64,000 bases of DNA from Cardiobacterium valvarum (GTDB lineage: Bacteria; Pseudomonadota; Gammaproteobacteria; Cardiobacteriales; Cardiobacteriaceae). The first letter of the stretch is position 1. The number at the start of each line of letters is the position of its first letter. The notes under the pieces are model-generated. The model did not search any database. It worked only from the letters and a program-made list of their open reading frames with translations, and was not told where the DNA came from. Below, one piece after another: positions 15,708 to 24,409 of this stretch. A program made the position numbers and the translations under genes. The DNA lies in assembly GCF_900460955.1 (NCBI RefSeq), contig NZ_UFUW01000001.1:868001-932000 (forward strand), written 5' to 3'.

Positions 15708-16644
15708 AAAAGTCCCCTCACAACCCGCCGACCTGCCCACCACCGCAGAGCAGGCCTTTGCCCAGGACAAGGCGAATGCCGCCGTGGTCGCCGCTGCCGA
15801 ACATATGGCGCAGGACAAGCTGGAGATGAACCGCCTGCTCGGGCGGATAGAGGCAACACAGGCCATATCCTCTTTTATCGAGACTGTCAGCCTGGCACAG
15901 ATTGCCAAGATCAAGGAGGAAAAGGGCTATCGCGCCCTGAAGGATCAGGTGATGCTGATCGACGGGGTGGAAGTCCGTCTGGATACTTGGGAAGGCTTTT
16001 GCAAAGCACTGGGTTCAAGTCGTCAGAACGTAGAAGACCGTCTGGAAAACCTGAAACTGCTTGGCGAAGCGGCATTGGCACGCACGCAGGAGCTGGGCAT
16101 GACCACGCGCGAGTTGCAAAAGCTGCGCAAGCTGGATGCCGCTGACCAAAAGGTCGTGATTGGTGAACTGGAAGCCGCCGTCGGCGACAAGGACGCCATC
16201 ATCGATCTTATTACCGACATGAGCGCCCGTCACGTCAAGGAAAAAGAGGCGATGCAAAAGGAACTGGACGAGCAGCGCGCCGAGGCAAAGGCTACCGCCC
16301 GCATCCTCGCTGACAAGGACGAGCGCATCAAGACGCTGCAAAAGCAAATTGTCCGGCAGGAGAACCGCACGATGGACGAGAAACAGGAGGATGACCTGCA
16401 TGCCCTCGACCTCGCCGTGGTGGAGTTTCTGAAACCCCGCGCCGCACTGGAGGATGCCATCACCGCCTGCCTCGCGTACGAAGACAACGCTATGCACCTG
16501 CACGCCGCCAATGCCCTGCATGAGCTGAAGGAAGCCATCGTGCAGATTCAAATCCGCTTTGCACTGGGTGATGTCACCAATCCGGATGACAGCTGGATGA
16601 ATGTGACGGAAGAAGACATCCAGGCGGCCAATGAATTGAAGTGA
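15700..16644 (+). CDS. Coiled-coil early phage protein
   Basis: A 314-residue protein, not recognised by name. Residues about 95-125 (EGFCKALGSSRQNVEDRL) look like a helix-turn-helix, and residues about 165-230 form a strong coiled coil rich in Lys, Glu and Gln. The C-terminal 80 residues are helical. It directly precedes the transposase gene, where related phages carry replication accessory genes, so DNA binding with oligomerisation is plausible. ATG 15700 is preferred to 15688 because GGAG lies six bases upstream of it. Confidence 0.6.
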   Translation: MAKKVPSQPADLPTTAEQAFAQDKANAAVVAAAEHMAQDKLEMNRLLGRIEATQAISSFIETVSLAQIAKIKEEKGYRALKDQVMLIDGVEVRLDTWEGFCKALGSSRQNVEDRLENLKLLGEAALARTQELGMTTRELQKLRKLDAADQKVVIGELEAAVGDKDAIIDLITDMSARHVKEKEAMQKELDEQRAEAKATARILADKDERIKTLQKQIVRQENRTMDEKQEDDLHALDLAVVEFLKPRAALEDAITACLAYEDNAMHLHAANALHELKEAIVQIQIRFALGDVTNPDDSWMNVTEEDIQAANELK

Positions 16645-16648
16645 TGCC

Positions 16649-18427
16649 ATGAGCGCGGAGTACCTGATGGAACTGATCGCAAAACTCGACGCCGCACCGC
16701 ACGGCGAGCGTGACGGCCTGGTCTGTGCCGCTGCCGCTGCACTCGGCAAATCCAAAATGACGGTGTACCGCATGTTGAAGAAACTGGGCTGGACGTCGGG
16801 GCGCAAAACCCGCACCGACCATGGCAAGAGCAGCATCAGTGATGACGCCATCAAGCAGGTGGCGGCGCTGAAGCGCGCCGCCGACCGCAAGAACGGCAAG
16901 GCAATGATGAGCACCAATCTCGCTGTGGAGATTGCCGCCGAAAACGGCATTCTCGATAAAAACTACCACCCCGCCACCGTCAACCGCGTCCTGCGCGAAA
17001 AGGGCATGACGCAGGCACAGATGCGCCGCGCCACGCCGCATGTGACCCTGGCCACCGCCCACCCCAATCATATGTGGCAGGTGGACCCGTCTTTCTGCGT
17101 GCTCTATTACCTGCGCGACGGCGGCGGCATGGCGGTGATGGACGAGGCTCAATTCTACAAGAACAAGCCGGACAACTTCGCGAAGATAGCCAGCAAACGC
17201 GTGCTGCGCTATGTCGCGGTGGACCATTGCAGCGGTGCTTTCTACTGCCGTTATTACAACGTCCCCGGCGAGAACGCCGAGACGATGTTTGATTTCCTGA
17301 TGCACGCGATGGGGCCGAAAGACAAGCAGCACAACCCCTTCGAGGGTGTGCCGCGTCTCCTGTACTGGGACAAGGGCAGCGCCAACGGCTCGTCGCTGAT
17401 TATCAACCTGCTGCGCGGCCTCGGCATTGAGTGGCACGCCCACATCAAGGGCAACAGCCGCGCCAAGGGTAGCGTTGAGAAGCACAACGACATCATTGAG
17501 CGCGCCTTTGAATCGCGTCTGGCCTTCACCCACATCCAGTCCATTGAGCAGCTGAATGCCTGCTGCGAGCAATGGCAACGCCGTTTTCAGGCCGAGCAGC
17601 GACACAGCCGCCACGGCATGACCCGCTTTGCCGCTTGGCGCAGAATTACGCCGGAGCAGCTTGTGGCCCGCCCGCCTTTGGAAATCTGCCGCATCCTCCT
17701 CACCAGTGAACCGCAGGAACGCATGGTCGGCGGGAATTACCACATCAGCTTCGCCATTGACGGCTACGGCAGCCAGCAATACCGCGTCGCCGACGTGGAT
17801 AACGTCCGCATCGGCGAGAAGGTGCTGGTGCAGGTCAACCCTTACGCCGCACCGAGCATTTGGGTATCGCATCCCGACCGCTTTGGCACGATGCAGCGCT
17901 ATGAAATCGCGCCGCTGGCCAAAGACGCATGGGGCTTCACCGCCGACGCCGTGCCGGTGGACGGACACTTTCAGCAGGCGCCGCTCACCACGACCGACCG
18001 CATCCGTCAGGATCTGGACGAACTGGCATGGGGGACGCGCGACCAGCAGGCCATCGACAAGCTGCGCAACACGAAAAGCGCCCCGGCATTTGGCGGGCGT
18101 GTCGACACGATGGACTACCTCGGCAAGCCCGCCGCGACACCATCCAAAATCCTGCACATGCCGCGCCACGGCAGGCCGCGTCAGGTTGAGCAGACCGCGC
18201 CGCAGGTGCTGGATGTCAATCCCGCCTTTGTCCCCGCAGAGGTCAAGCGCGAGGAGCGGGTGCTGCCCATCATCGAATTCATCCGCTATTGCGCGCGCGA
18301 GATGACCATTACCCCGGAACTCAGCGAGGAAATTCGCGCTGCTTACCCGGACGGCCTGCCGGAAAGCGCCTATGAAGACGCGCTCAAGTGCTTGTTGCAA
18401 CCGAGCCTGCTGGAGGTGATCGCATGA
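16649..18427 (+). CDS. Mu-type transposase (MuA homologue)
   Basis: A 592-residue DDE recombinase that joins phage ends to target DNA for integration and replicative transposition. An N-terminal helix-turn-helix (about 30-50) is followed by the retroviral-integrase-like core with Asp146 (WQVDPS), Asp241 (YWDKGSANG) and Glu277 (KGSVEKHNDIIE). A Mu C-terminal beta-barrel and a helical tail for the target-DNA activator follow. All three catalytic acids are intact and the length is near B3/D3112 transposases (Mu A is 663). The stop overlaps the MuB-like start (ATGA). Confidence 0.92.
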   Translation: MSAEYLMELIAKLDAAPHGERDGLVCAAAAALGKSKMTVYRMLKKLGWTSGRKTRTDHGKSSISDDAIKQVAALKRAADRKNGKAMMSTNLAVEIAAENGILDKNYHPATVNRVLREKGMTQAQMRRATPHVTLATAHPNHMWQVDPSFCVLYYLRDGGGMAVMDEAQFYKNKPDNFAKIASKRVLRYVAVDHCSGAFYCRYYNVPGENAETMFDFLMHAMGPKDKQHNPFEGVPRLLYWDKGSANGSSLIINLLRGLGIEWHAHIKGNSRAKGSVEKHNDIIERAFESRLAFTHIQSIEQLNACCEQWQRRFQAEQRHSRHGMTRFAAWRRITPEQLVARPPLEICRILLTSEPQERMVGGNYHISFAIDGYGSQQYRVADVDNVRIGEKVLVQVNPYAAPSIWVSHPDRFGTMQRYEIAPLAKDAWGFTADAVPVDGHFQQAPLTTTDRIRQDLDELAWGTRDQQAIDKLRNTKSAPAFGGRVDTMDYLGKPAATPSKILHMPRHGRPRQVEQTAPQVLDVNPAFVPAEVKREERVLPIIEFIRYCAREMTITPELSEEIRAAYPDGLPESAYEDALKCLLQPSLLEVIA

Positions 18428-19530
18428 ACCTCGCCGCCATCCTCACCGCCTACGGCATCAGCCAGCCGCAACTGGCTGCCGGGGTCATGAAATCCGACGG
18501 CAAGCCGTACAGCACTGCCGCCATCAACCGCATTGTCCGCCACGGCGAATACCCGAAATCCGCTGACCGCGACGCCATCCGCGCACAGATACAAGACCGC
18601 CTTGCCGCCCTCGGTGTGACCGAGACCGTGGCATGGCCAACTGAAAAAACCAACACATGGGAGTACCCGGAAATGCAAGCCTTAACCCAACAAGCGCGGC
18701 AGGCCTTCGGCCTTTTTCGCAGCCCGTTTGTGGATGATGTCCAGACCCGCGAGGACGTCTATTTGAGCGACGAACAGCGCTACATACGCCAAAACATGCT
18801 TTTTGCCGCCAAGCAGTCGGGATTCATCGCCATCATTGGCGAATCCGGCGCCGGCAAGACCACGCTCAAGCGCGACCTGATCGAGGGCATCAAGCAGGAG
18901 AACGAGTCAGTCATCATTATCCAGCCGCAAAGCATTGATAAAACCCGCCTCACCGTCGCCCACCTGTGCGACGCCATCATTGAGGACGTCTCACAGGGAA
19001 CGGCCACACCGCGCCGCACGATGGAAGCCAAGGCGCGGCAAATCCAGCGCCTGCTCACCGACAGCAGCCGTGCCGGCAATAAACACTGTCTCATCATCGA
19101 CGAGGCGCACGACCTCACCATCGCCATGCTGAAGTACCTCAAACGCTTTTGGGAGCTGGAAGACGGGATGCGCCGCCTGCTCGGCATCGTCCTCATCGGC
19201 CAGCCGGAACTCAAACTGAAGTTGTCCGAACGCAACGCCGACCTGCGCGAAGTGGTGCGCCGCTGCGAGCAGATTGAGCTGCAGCCGCTCAACGCCTACG
19301 TCGAAGACTACCTCAAGCACAAATTCAAACGCGCCGGCAAAGACTACGGCGAAATCTTCGCCGCTGACGCGGCAAGCGGCCTGACCCAGCGCCTGACGCG
19401 GCAGAACGGCAAGCAAACCGTCTCCATGCTCTATCCGCTGGTAGTCAACAACACCGTAATTTGCGCCCTCAACGAAGCGGCCAAACTCGGCTACCGCCAA
19501 GTCACCGCCGATATTTTCAACGCCATTTGA
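18424..19530 (+). CDS. Transposition target-DNA activator (MuB homologue)
   Basis: A 368-residue AAA+ ATPase. The N-terminal 60 residues contain a helix-turn-helix (YGISQPQLAAGVMKS). Walker A is GESGAGKTT (139-147) and Walker B LIIDEAHD (Asp226, Glu227). MuB-type proteins coat target DNA, activate the transposase and give target immunity. ATG 18424 forms ATGA with the transposase stop and has GGAGGTG upstream; a longer reading from 18388 overlaps the transposase. Catalytic residues look intact. Confidence 0.9.
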   Translation: MNLAAILTAYGISQPQLAAGVMKSDGKPYSTAAINRIVRHGEYPKSADRDAIRAQIQDRLAALGVTETVAWPTEKTNTWEYPEMQALTQQARQAFGLFRSPFVDDVQTREDVYLSDEQRYIRQNMLFAAKQSGFIAIIGESGAGKTTLKRDLIEGIKQENESVIIIQPQSIDKTRLTVAHLCDAIIEDVSQGTATPRRTMEAKARQIQRLLTDSSRAGNKHCLIIDEAHDLTIAMLKYLKRFWELEDGMRRLLGIVLIGQPELKLKLSERNADLREVVRRCEQIELQPLNAYVEDYLKHKFKRAGKDYGEIFAADAASGLTQRLTRQNGKQTVSMLYPLVVNNTVICALNEAAKLGYRQVTADIFNAI

Positions 19531-19539
19531 GGAGGCCAT

Positions 19540-19764
19540 ATGAATCAAAAAGACCTGGAAACCGTGCTGCAAGCATGGATAAACGCCTCGCTGGAACTGG
19601 CCGCAGTGATGGAGGCGCAAGGCATGACACGCATTGCCCCCGTCCTGCAACTCGCCAGCGGCAAAGACGGCGAGCTCTCGCTGCGCATCGTTACCCCCGA
19701 AGAGGAGGATGAAGACTGGGAAATGGATGACTTTTGGGAAGACGACGAGGAGGGCGACGCATGA
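19540..19764 (+). CDS. Small acidic early phage protein
   Basis: A 74-residue protein with a helical N-terminal half and a strongly acidic C-terminus (mostly Asp, Glu and Trp after residue 52). It is not recognised. GGAGG precedes ATG 19540, and its stop overlaps the next start as ATGA. Acidic tails of this kind occur in DNA-mimic or nuclease-inhibitor proteins, but that is only a guess. Confidence 0.6.
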   Translation: MNQKDLETVLQAWINASLELAAVMEAQGMTRIAPVLQLASGKDGELSLRIVTPEEEDEDWEMDDFWEDDEEGDA

Positions 19765-20288
19765 ACCGAGCAGACGCCGAGAAGCAACTGTGGGCTGACT
19801 ACAACGAAGCCATTGACGAACGTTTTTGCTTTGAATTGAAGGCGCGACATCCGGAACTGCAAGACCTTGCCGAAAAACTCAACGCCTTCCTCCTCAGTGT
19901 AGATAAACGCGAGGGGCGGCTCATGATGACCGCCTTGCAACTGGCGCAAACCATTAACGCAGAGTCGGCGGAACCTAACGTGGTTGAGGTGCGTAATGAA
20001 ATATGGCCGACCGGCGCGGTGATCCTTGAGCTGTCATACGTTGATCACGGTAGGGCCATCATGAATATCGGCGCGTACAGCATCCACAGCGCTAGCTATT
20101 ACCGCGACACCCTCATCAGCGAAAAACGCAATCGCTACACCCCCGACACCCTTGCCGCCTGCGATTACAGCATTACCACCCTAGCGCTACGACACCTCGC
20201 CTGGTTACGCAGTGAGAACCATCACTTGCAAAAATTTCTGGACGAGCGTCGCGCAGCGAAAGCCGATTTGCCCTTAATCAACCCTTAA
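19761..20288 (+). CDS. Hypothetical early phage protein
   Basis: A 175-residue soluble protein that I do not recognise. The N-terminal 75 residues are helical and the middle is beta-rich (VEVRNEIWPTGAVILELSY), ending in a helical tail. It is translationally coupled to the small acidic gene by ATGA and lies 24 bases before gam. Codon use and GC match neighbouring phage genes. Confidence 0.55.
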   Translation: MNRADAEKQLWADYNEAIDERFCFELKARHPELQDLAEKLNAFLLSVDKREGRLMMTALQLAQTINAESAEPNVVEVRNEIWPTGAVILELSYVDHGRAIMNIGAYSIHSASYYRDTLISEKRNRYTPDTLAACDYSITTLALRHLAWLRSENHHLQKFLDERRAAKADLPLINP

Positions 20289-20312
20289 AACCCGCCTAAC
20301 AGGAGACTAAAC

Positions 20313-20834
20313 ATGGCCAAAACCAGCAACAAACGCATCAAGGCGGCAACCCTTGAAACCCCGCAAACCCTTGAGCAAACCCAGTCATGGATTAAAGAAC
20401 TCGGCGACACCCAGCGCGAACACGCGCGCGTTTCCGCCGCCCTCAATGACCAAATCGCCGCGCTCACTGAAGAGCACAAGCCCGCGCTGAACGCACTCGC
20501 CGACCGTATCAAAGAACTGCAACAGGGCGTGCAAACGTGGTGCGAAGCGCACCGCGCCGAACTCACCGCCAGCGGCGGCAAGACCGTCAACCTGATTACG
20601 GGCGAAGTGAGCTGGCGGCAACGCCCGCCATCCATCGCGGTGCGCGGCGCCGAGGCGGTATTGGAAAGTCTGCGCACCCTCGGCCTGCACCGCTTCATCA
20701 GGACGAAAGACGAGGTGAACAAAGAGGCAATGCTCAACGAACCCGAACTGGCGGTGACTGTCGCCGGTGTCAGCGTCATCAAGGGGAAGGAGGACTTTGC
20801 CATTACCCCGTTTGAGGTGGAGACGCAGCAATGA
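20313..20834 (+). CDS. gam: Host-nuclease inhibitor Gam
   Basis: A 173-residue protein of the Mu Gam family, related to eukaryotic Ku. A long N-terminal helical region (20-90) and the conserved middle (GKTVNLITGEVSWRQRPPS, about 90-108) are seen. Gam dimers bind double-strand ends and block RecBCD, protecting linear phage DNA. AGGAG precedes ATG 20313. It is about the same length as Mu Gam (174). Confidence 0.85.
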   Translation: MAKTSNKRIKAATLETPQTLEQTQSWIKELGDTQREHARVSAALNDQIAALTEEHKPALNALADRIKELQQGVQTWCEAHRAELTASGGKTVNLITGEVSWRQRPPSIAVRGAEAVLESLRTLGLHRFIRTKDEVNKEAMLNEPELAVTVAGVSVIKGKEDFAITPFEVETQQ

Positions 20835-21043
20835 CCGCCGAAGATCAGCTGGGGCTAGCCGAAGCCCAACTGCTCGGATACGGTCATCATCGTGCAGGAT
20901 ATGGCCTGACGGAGCTGGTTGACGCGATGGGCTTGTCCCTTGCCGAATGGGAACAGCTACAAAGCGACTATGTAATGCCCTATTTAGACGACGATGATCG
21001 CGCCACCATCACGCGTCATCTACGAAGCGAGGCAGTAGTCTGA
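20831..21043 (+). CDS. Hypothetical small early phage protein
   Basis: A 70-residue acidic protein, not recognised. Its sequence is helical with conserved-looking spacing (GYGLTELVDAMGLSLAEWEQL, residues about 23-43), which could be a degenerate helix-turn-helix. It overlaps gam by four bases and the next gene by one, so it is part of a tightly coupled string. Confidence 0.5.
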   Translation: MTAEDQLGLAEAQLLGYGHHRAGYGLTELVDAMGLSLAEWEQLQSDYVMPYLDDDDRATITRHLRSEAVV

Positions 21044-21228
21044 TGGGAATCAATCGCGAACACCCGGATTTTAACAGTGCCCTAAACGCTGCCATTGATG
21101 CCGTACAGAAACAAGGTGTGGAAATTAGCGATGTTGAAGCCTTCAAGCGCAATGTCGAGGCAATAGAAATCGTAGATACCCAACTACGTTTCAAAATAAA
21201 AGACCATGCAGAGGTGCAACAACCATGA
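21043..21228 (+). CDS. Hypothetical small early phage protein
   Basis: A 61-residue protein of mixed helix and strand, not recognised. It begins on the last base of the previous gene's stop and its own stop overlaps the next ATG. No motif, cysteine cluster or membrane segment is seen. Support comes from packing in the operon. Confidence 0.45.
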   Translation: MGINREHPDFNSALNAAIDAVQKQGVEISDVEAFKRNVEAIEIVDTQLRFKIKDHAEVQQP

Positions 21229-21500
21229 TTACCCACATCCATTGCAGCATCACCGAGCAACCGGAGCTTTTCCACCCGATGCTGGGCTTCATGGAAAAAG
21301 CGCTGGTCGGTTTCGGGCTGACCTATGACCAGGCCAAAGACTTTTGCGGCAGCGTCATCGCCATCGATCTCAAAAGAGACGCGCAGCACAACGGCGAGCT
21401 GGTTTTTACCCGCAACGATGCAGACGGCACCTTCGCCCATACCTTCCTCACGTCGCCGGAAGGGCGGGTGATGGACGTGCGCAAAGAGAGGCTGCCGTGA
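21225..21500 (+). CDS. Hypothetical early phage protein
   Basis: A 91-residue protein, not recognised. It has an alpha/beta pattern and three histidines or cysteines near the N-terminus (ITHIHCS). It is coupled at both ends, with ATGA at 21225 and GTGA at its 3' end. Confidence 0.5.
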   Translation: MITHIHCSITEQPELFHPMLGFMEKALVGFGLTYDQAKDFCGSVIAIDLKRDAQHNGELVFTRNDADGTFAHTFLTSPEGRVMDVRKERLP

Positions 21501-21970
21501 GAGTGCGTTGTCCTTGTTGCGGCGCCACCAACAGCCTGGATGCGCTCATCGCCCACGACGATGCCCGCACCGTGCTGATGTTGCTGATCAAACTTGGCGG
21601 CGAGTTGCCTGCCCTGACCATGCGCTATCTCGGTCTGTTTCGTCCAGCGCAAACGGAGCTGTCCTTTGCCCGCGTGGCCAAACTGCTCAATGACCTGCTG
21701 CCGGATATGCAGGCGCAGCGCATTGAGCGTGACGGGCGCGTTTATGACGCCCCGCCTGACGCGTGGGCATGGGCCATGCGGCAAACACTGGCCGCGCGCG
21801 AGGCCGGGCGCCTCAACACCCCGCTCAAAAACCACGGCTATTTGTATGAGGTGCTGACCGGCTACCGCTCCGCCGATGGGGGCGTGTCGCCGGTCATGAC
21901 GGCGACCCCCAACCCGGCGACCCCGCTGACCGGTATTGCCGCCCTCGAAGCCATGAAACGCAGGGGATGA
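21497..21970 (+). CDS. Zinc-knuckle early phage protein (GTG start)
   Basis: A 157-residue protein starting at GTG 21497, which overlaps the previous stop as GTGA. It begins with one CPCCG knuckle at about residues 5-9, then a helical body. A single CxxC suggests metal binding as a dimer or with other ligands. Mu-like early regions often carry a gene of this size and knuckle before gemA; its function is not known to me. A longer in-frame reading upstream lies over the previous gene and is less likely. Confidence 0.55.
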   Translation: MRVRCPCCGATNSLDALIAHDDARTVLMLLIKLGGELPALTMRYLGLFRPAQTELSFARVAKLLNDLLPDMQAQRIERDGRVYDAPPDAWAWAMRQTLAAREAGRLNTPLKNHGYLYEVLTGYRSADGGVSPVMTATPNPATPLTGIAALEAMKRRG

Positions 21971-21974
21971 TGAT

Positions 21975-22475
21975 GTGGTGCAAGAACTGCCCTGCGAGGT
22001 CCACAACGCCATCCTCTATGGCCTGCAAAAGCTGGCGGTGCTGCGCCTCGCCTTTGCGCCCAATGAACGGCAACTGCCGGACACGGCAATGGTTTGGCTG
22101 GAAATGGCGGCGCGCAAAGGTGGCTGGATACCGGACGACGCGGTACGGGTGGAGCACGCCTTTGTCCGTCTTGCTATCGAGCTGGACAAATGGCCAACGC
22201 CGCACCAGTTTTTTGCCTACCTGCCGCCGCGTCCGGTATTGCCGCCACCCGATAATCCCCGCACTGCCGCCGATTACGCCGACGCTGCGCGCTTTTGGGG
22301 CGAAATCGCGCAACAACTGGACTGCCCTCCATCCAAACGCCCCCCACAAATCATCCGCAATGTGGCCGTGCGCGACTTCACTCAAGCCGGCGGCGTGACG
22401 CACACCATTCTGCAAGACTGGCAACAAGGAGACGAACATGACGAAGAAAAAAGCCGCAGACGTCAAAGCCGCTAA
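21975..22475 (+). CDS. Hypothetical early phage protein (GTG start)
   Basis: A 166-residue protein from GTG 21975 (GTG 21978 is also possible). Its middle (WLEMAARKGGWIPDDAVRVEHAF) is helical, with an aromatic-proline region after it. It is not recognised. It follows the zinc-knuckle gene at once and overlaps the 57-residue gene that starts at 22438. A competing frame from ATG 21967 encodes arginine-rich, unlikely sequence. Confidence 0.5.
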   Translation: MVQELPCEVHNAILYGLQKLAVLRLAFAPNERQLPDTAMVWLEMAARKGGWIPDDAVRVEHAFVRLAIELDKWPTPHQFFAYLPPRPVLPPPDNPRTAADYADAARFWGEIAQQLDCPPSKRPPQIIRNVAVRDFTQAGGVTHTILQDWQQGDEHDEEKSRRRQSR

Positions 22476-22611
22476 AACTCTCGGTGTACTGGTGGCAGAA
22501 CTGATGGATGCCGCCCTGACCCTGGGGCGCGATGACCGCAGCAAGGCACTGGTTAAGCTGCGCAACATCACTGCCGCGCTGCAAGAAGTATGCAAAGACC
22601 TGGAGGATTAA
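22438..22611 (+). CDS. Small helical early phage protein
   Basis: A 57-residue gene with a strong AAGGAG site seven bases before ATG 22438. The protein has a lysine-rich N-terminus (MTKKKAADVKAAK) and then an amphipathic helical body. It overlaps the end of the preceding gene and stops one base before the GemA-like start, so it fills an otherwise empty space. The function is unknown. Confidence 0.55.
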   Translation: MTKKKAADVKAAKTLGVLVAELMDAALTLGRDDRSKALVKLRNITAALQEVCKDLED

Positions 22612-22612
22612 C

Positions 22613-23026
22613 ATGTATGCAGGCAACCAATCCGCGCGTATCCATATCGGCAAGAAAAAGCTGGGTATGGACGATGACACCTACCGCGCTTTCCTCATCC
22701 GCCTGACCGGCAAGGACAGCAGCAAGCACATGACGATGAGAGAGCGTAGCCGCGTTATCTTTGAAATGACCCACCTTGGCGCCTTCAAGGACGAACGCCG
22801 TCCGCTGACCCGCCAGCAACGCGCCTGCATCGCCAAGTGGTACGACCTGCGCAAAATTGGCGCGATAGTAAGCAAGGATAAATCCAGCCTGAACCGCTAC
22901 GTCAAAAAATTCCTGGGCAAATGGAATGTCGCCGATTTGACGGACGAAGAAACCAACAAGCTCTACAACATGCTGGAAGGCTGGCTGCGTGATGAACGCG
23001 CCAAGCGCGGCTTGGGGCAACCATGA
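22613..23026 (+). CDS. GemA-like regulator (Mu gp16 type, DUF1018)
   Basis: A 137-residue basic protein of the DUF1018/gp16 family: the start HIGKKKLGMDDDTYRAFL with GKDS(S)KxMT spacing is characteristic. In Mu this position holds gemA, reported to affect host gene expression and DNA topology. ATG 22613 is two bases after the preceding stop; longer readings upstream cover the 57-residue gene. It overlaps the Mor-like gene by four bases. Confidence 0.75.
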   Translation: MYAGNQSARIHIGKKKLGMDDDTYRAFLIRLTGKDSSKHMTMRERSRVIFEMTHLGAFKDERRPLTRQQRACIAKWYDLRKIGAIVSKDKSSLNRYVKKFLGKWNVADLTDEETNKLYNMLEGWLRDERAKRGLGQP

Positions 23027-23406
23027 GCGGGGACAATTTCAAATGGGGCGTCAGCATCCCCGAACCCCGGTTTGACGTGAGCGGCGAGTTTTTCGCCGCG
23101 CTCGCCGATCACCTCCATGCGATCCTGACGAGCGAGGGCATCACCGAAGCCACTGCCAGCAAAGCCATTCACGAAACGCTGGTGCGCCTGTCACAGGCAT
23201 TCGCCGGCGAAAAAATCTACATCACCAAGAATCCGGCCAACTTCGCGCGTTGGCTGTGCGCGTATCACGACCTGCGCTACATGGACTACCGCGACGTGGA
23301 CCGCAAATACGGCTGGAGCCAGGGCTACAGCCTCAAAATCAAAGAGAAGATACAGGCATTGATGCAGCGCCGCACGCAGCTGCGTCTGCCGATAGAGAAA
23401 TCCTAA
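23023..23406 (+). CDS. mor: Mor-like middle transcription activator
   Basis: A 127-residue protein of the Mor/C family. The dimerisation helices (about 25-65) and the conserved FAGEKIYITK beta segment are followed by a C-terminal helix-turn-helix (RDVDRKYGWSQGYSLKIKEKI). Mor activates the middle promoter, which leads to late genes. As the last regulator of the early unit it should be followed by the late region; here only a methylase follows before host DNA, so its targets in cis are mostly gone unless it acts on the module at 1-12944. Confidence 0.8.
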   Translation: MSGDNFKWGVSIPEPRFDVSGEFFAALADHLHAILTSEGITEATASKAIHETLVRLSQAFAGEKIYITKNPANFARWLCAYHDLRYMDYRDVDRKYGWSQGYSLKIKEKIQALMQRRTQLRLPIEKS

Positions 23407-23592
23407 ACGAGTCTGATCGCGGCCAAGCGCCGCTGCATGGATAATCCCGCCTCAAGCAAACGGACGACCGGCGCAGTGTGGGGACACCGCGCCAGCCCTC
23501 ACAGCGAAAGCACCGCTGCAAGCAAGGCCCGCTCCTCTCGCGAGAGGGCGGCAAGCCTACAAGAAGAATCTCTACACTTGCAAGAGGTATCC
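23407..23592. promoter_or_regulatory. Post-mor leader with perfect palindrome
   Basis: A 186-base gap after mor. It contains the perfect 14-base palindrome CCTCTCGCGAGAGG at 23534-23547. In Mu the middle promoter bound by Mor lies shortly after mor, so this is the place to expect it. I cannot assign a -10 with confidence. Confidence 0.35.
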
Positions 23593-24378
23593 ATGCCGAC
23601 CAAAGCAGCGACACAACCGCGTCCCATCATCCCGTGGATGGGTGGCAAACGCCGCCTCGCCAAACATCTGCTGCCACTCTTCCCCGACCATTCCTGCTAC
23701 ATCGAACTCTTTGCCGGCGGCGCAGCGCTATTCTTCATGCGCGAGACGCCTGCCAAAGTCGAAGTGCTCAACGACATCAACGGCGACCTGACCAACCTCT
23801 ACCGCGTCCTGCAACACCACTACGACGAATTCATGCGGCAGTTTGCATGGACCTTGACCAGCCGCCAAACCTTCGCCCTGCTGCAAAGCACCCCTTCCGA
23901 AACCCTCACTGACATCCAGCGCGCCGCGCGTTTCTACTACCTGCAACACACCGCCTTCGGCGGTAAAACCACCGGACAGAGCTTTGGCACGGCCACCACC
24001 GCAAGGGCATGGCGCATTGCCGGCATTGCTGAAGATCTGCGGGCAGCGCGGCGCAGACTGGACGGCGTGTATATCGAAAACGAACCCTGGGACCGCTGTC
24101 TCAAACGTTACGACCGCCCGCACAGCTTCTTCTACGCTGACCCGCCCTACTGGCAATGCGAAGGCTACGGCAGGGCATTCGGCTGGGAACAATACCAACT
24201 GTTGGCCGAAATGATGGGGACCTGCAAAGGCAAAATGATGCTGTCTATCAACGACCACCCCGACATCCGCACACTCTTCAAAGCCTTCGAACAATCCCCG
24301 CTGCAGCTAACCTACACCATGAGCCGGACGAAAGGAAAAGCACCCAGTGGCGAACTCGTCATCCGAAACTACCGCTAA
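23593..24378 (+). CDS. Dam-type adenine-N6 methyltransferase (D12 class)
   Basis: A 261-residue methylase. Motif I is FAGGAALFF (about 35-43) and the catalytic motif IV is ADPPYW (DPPY). The N-terminal PWMGGKRRL is typical of D12 enzymes, usually GATC-type. It would methylate adenine in phage DNA and so shield it from restriction. AAGAGG lies six bases before ATG 23593; a longer in-frame start at 23437 encodes an unrelated 52-residue extension and is not preferred. It is followed by a terminator and the end of the phage DNA. Confidence 0.85.
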   Translation: MPTKAATQPRPIIPWMGGKRRLAKHLLPLFPDHSCYIELFAGGAALFFMRETPAKVEVLNDINGDLTNLYRVLQHHYDEFMRQFAWTLTSRQTFALLQSTPSETLTDIQRAARFYYLQHTAFGGKTTGQSFGTATTARAWRIAGIAEDLRAARRRLDGVYIENEPWDRCLKRYDRPHSFFYADPPYWQCEGYGRAFGWEQYQLLAEMMGTCKGKMMLSINDHPDIRTLFKAFEQSPLQLTYTMSRTKGKAPSGELVIRNYR

Positions 24379-24382
24379 CAAA

Positions 24383-24409
24383 AAAAGCCGCCCTCACCGG
24401 CGGCCTTTT
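24383..24409 (+). terminator. Terminator after methylase
   Basis: GCCGCC (24387-24392) pairs with GGCGGC (24399-24404) around a six-base loop, with A-rich and T-rich flanks. It ends the early/middle transcript of the phage. Confidence 0.7.

Noticed and set aside
16574-18400. 608-codon open frame opposite the transposase
   Set aside because: It mirrors the MuA-type gene in high-GC DNA; the + strand has the full DDE triad.
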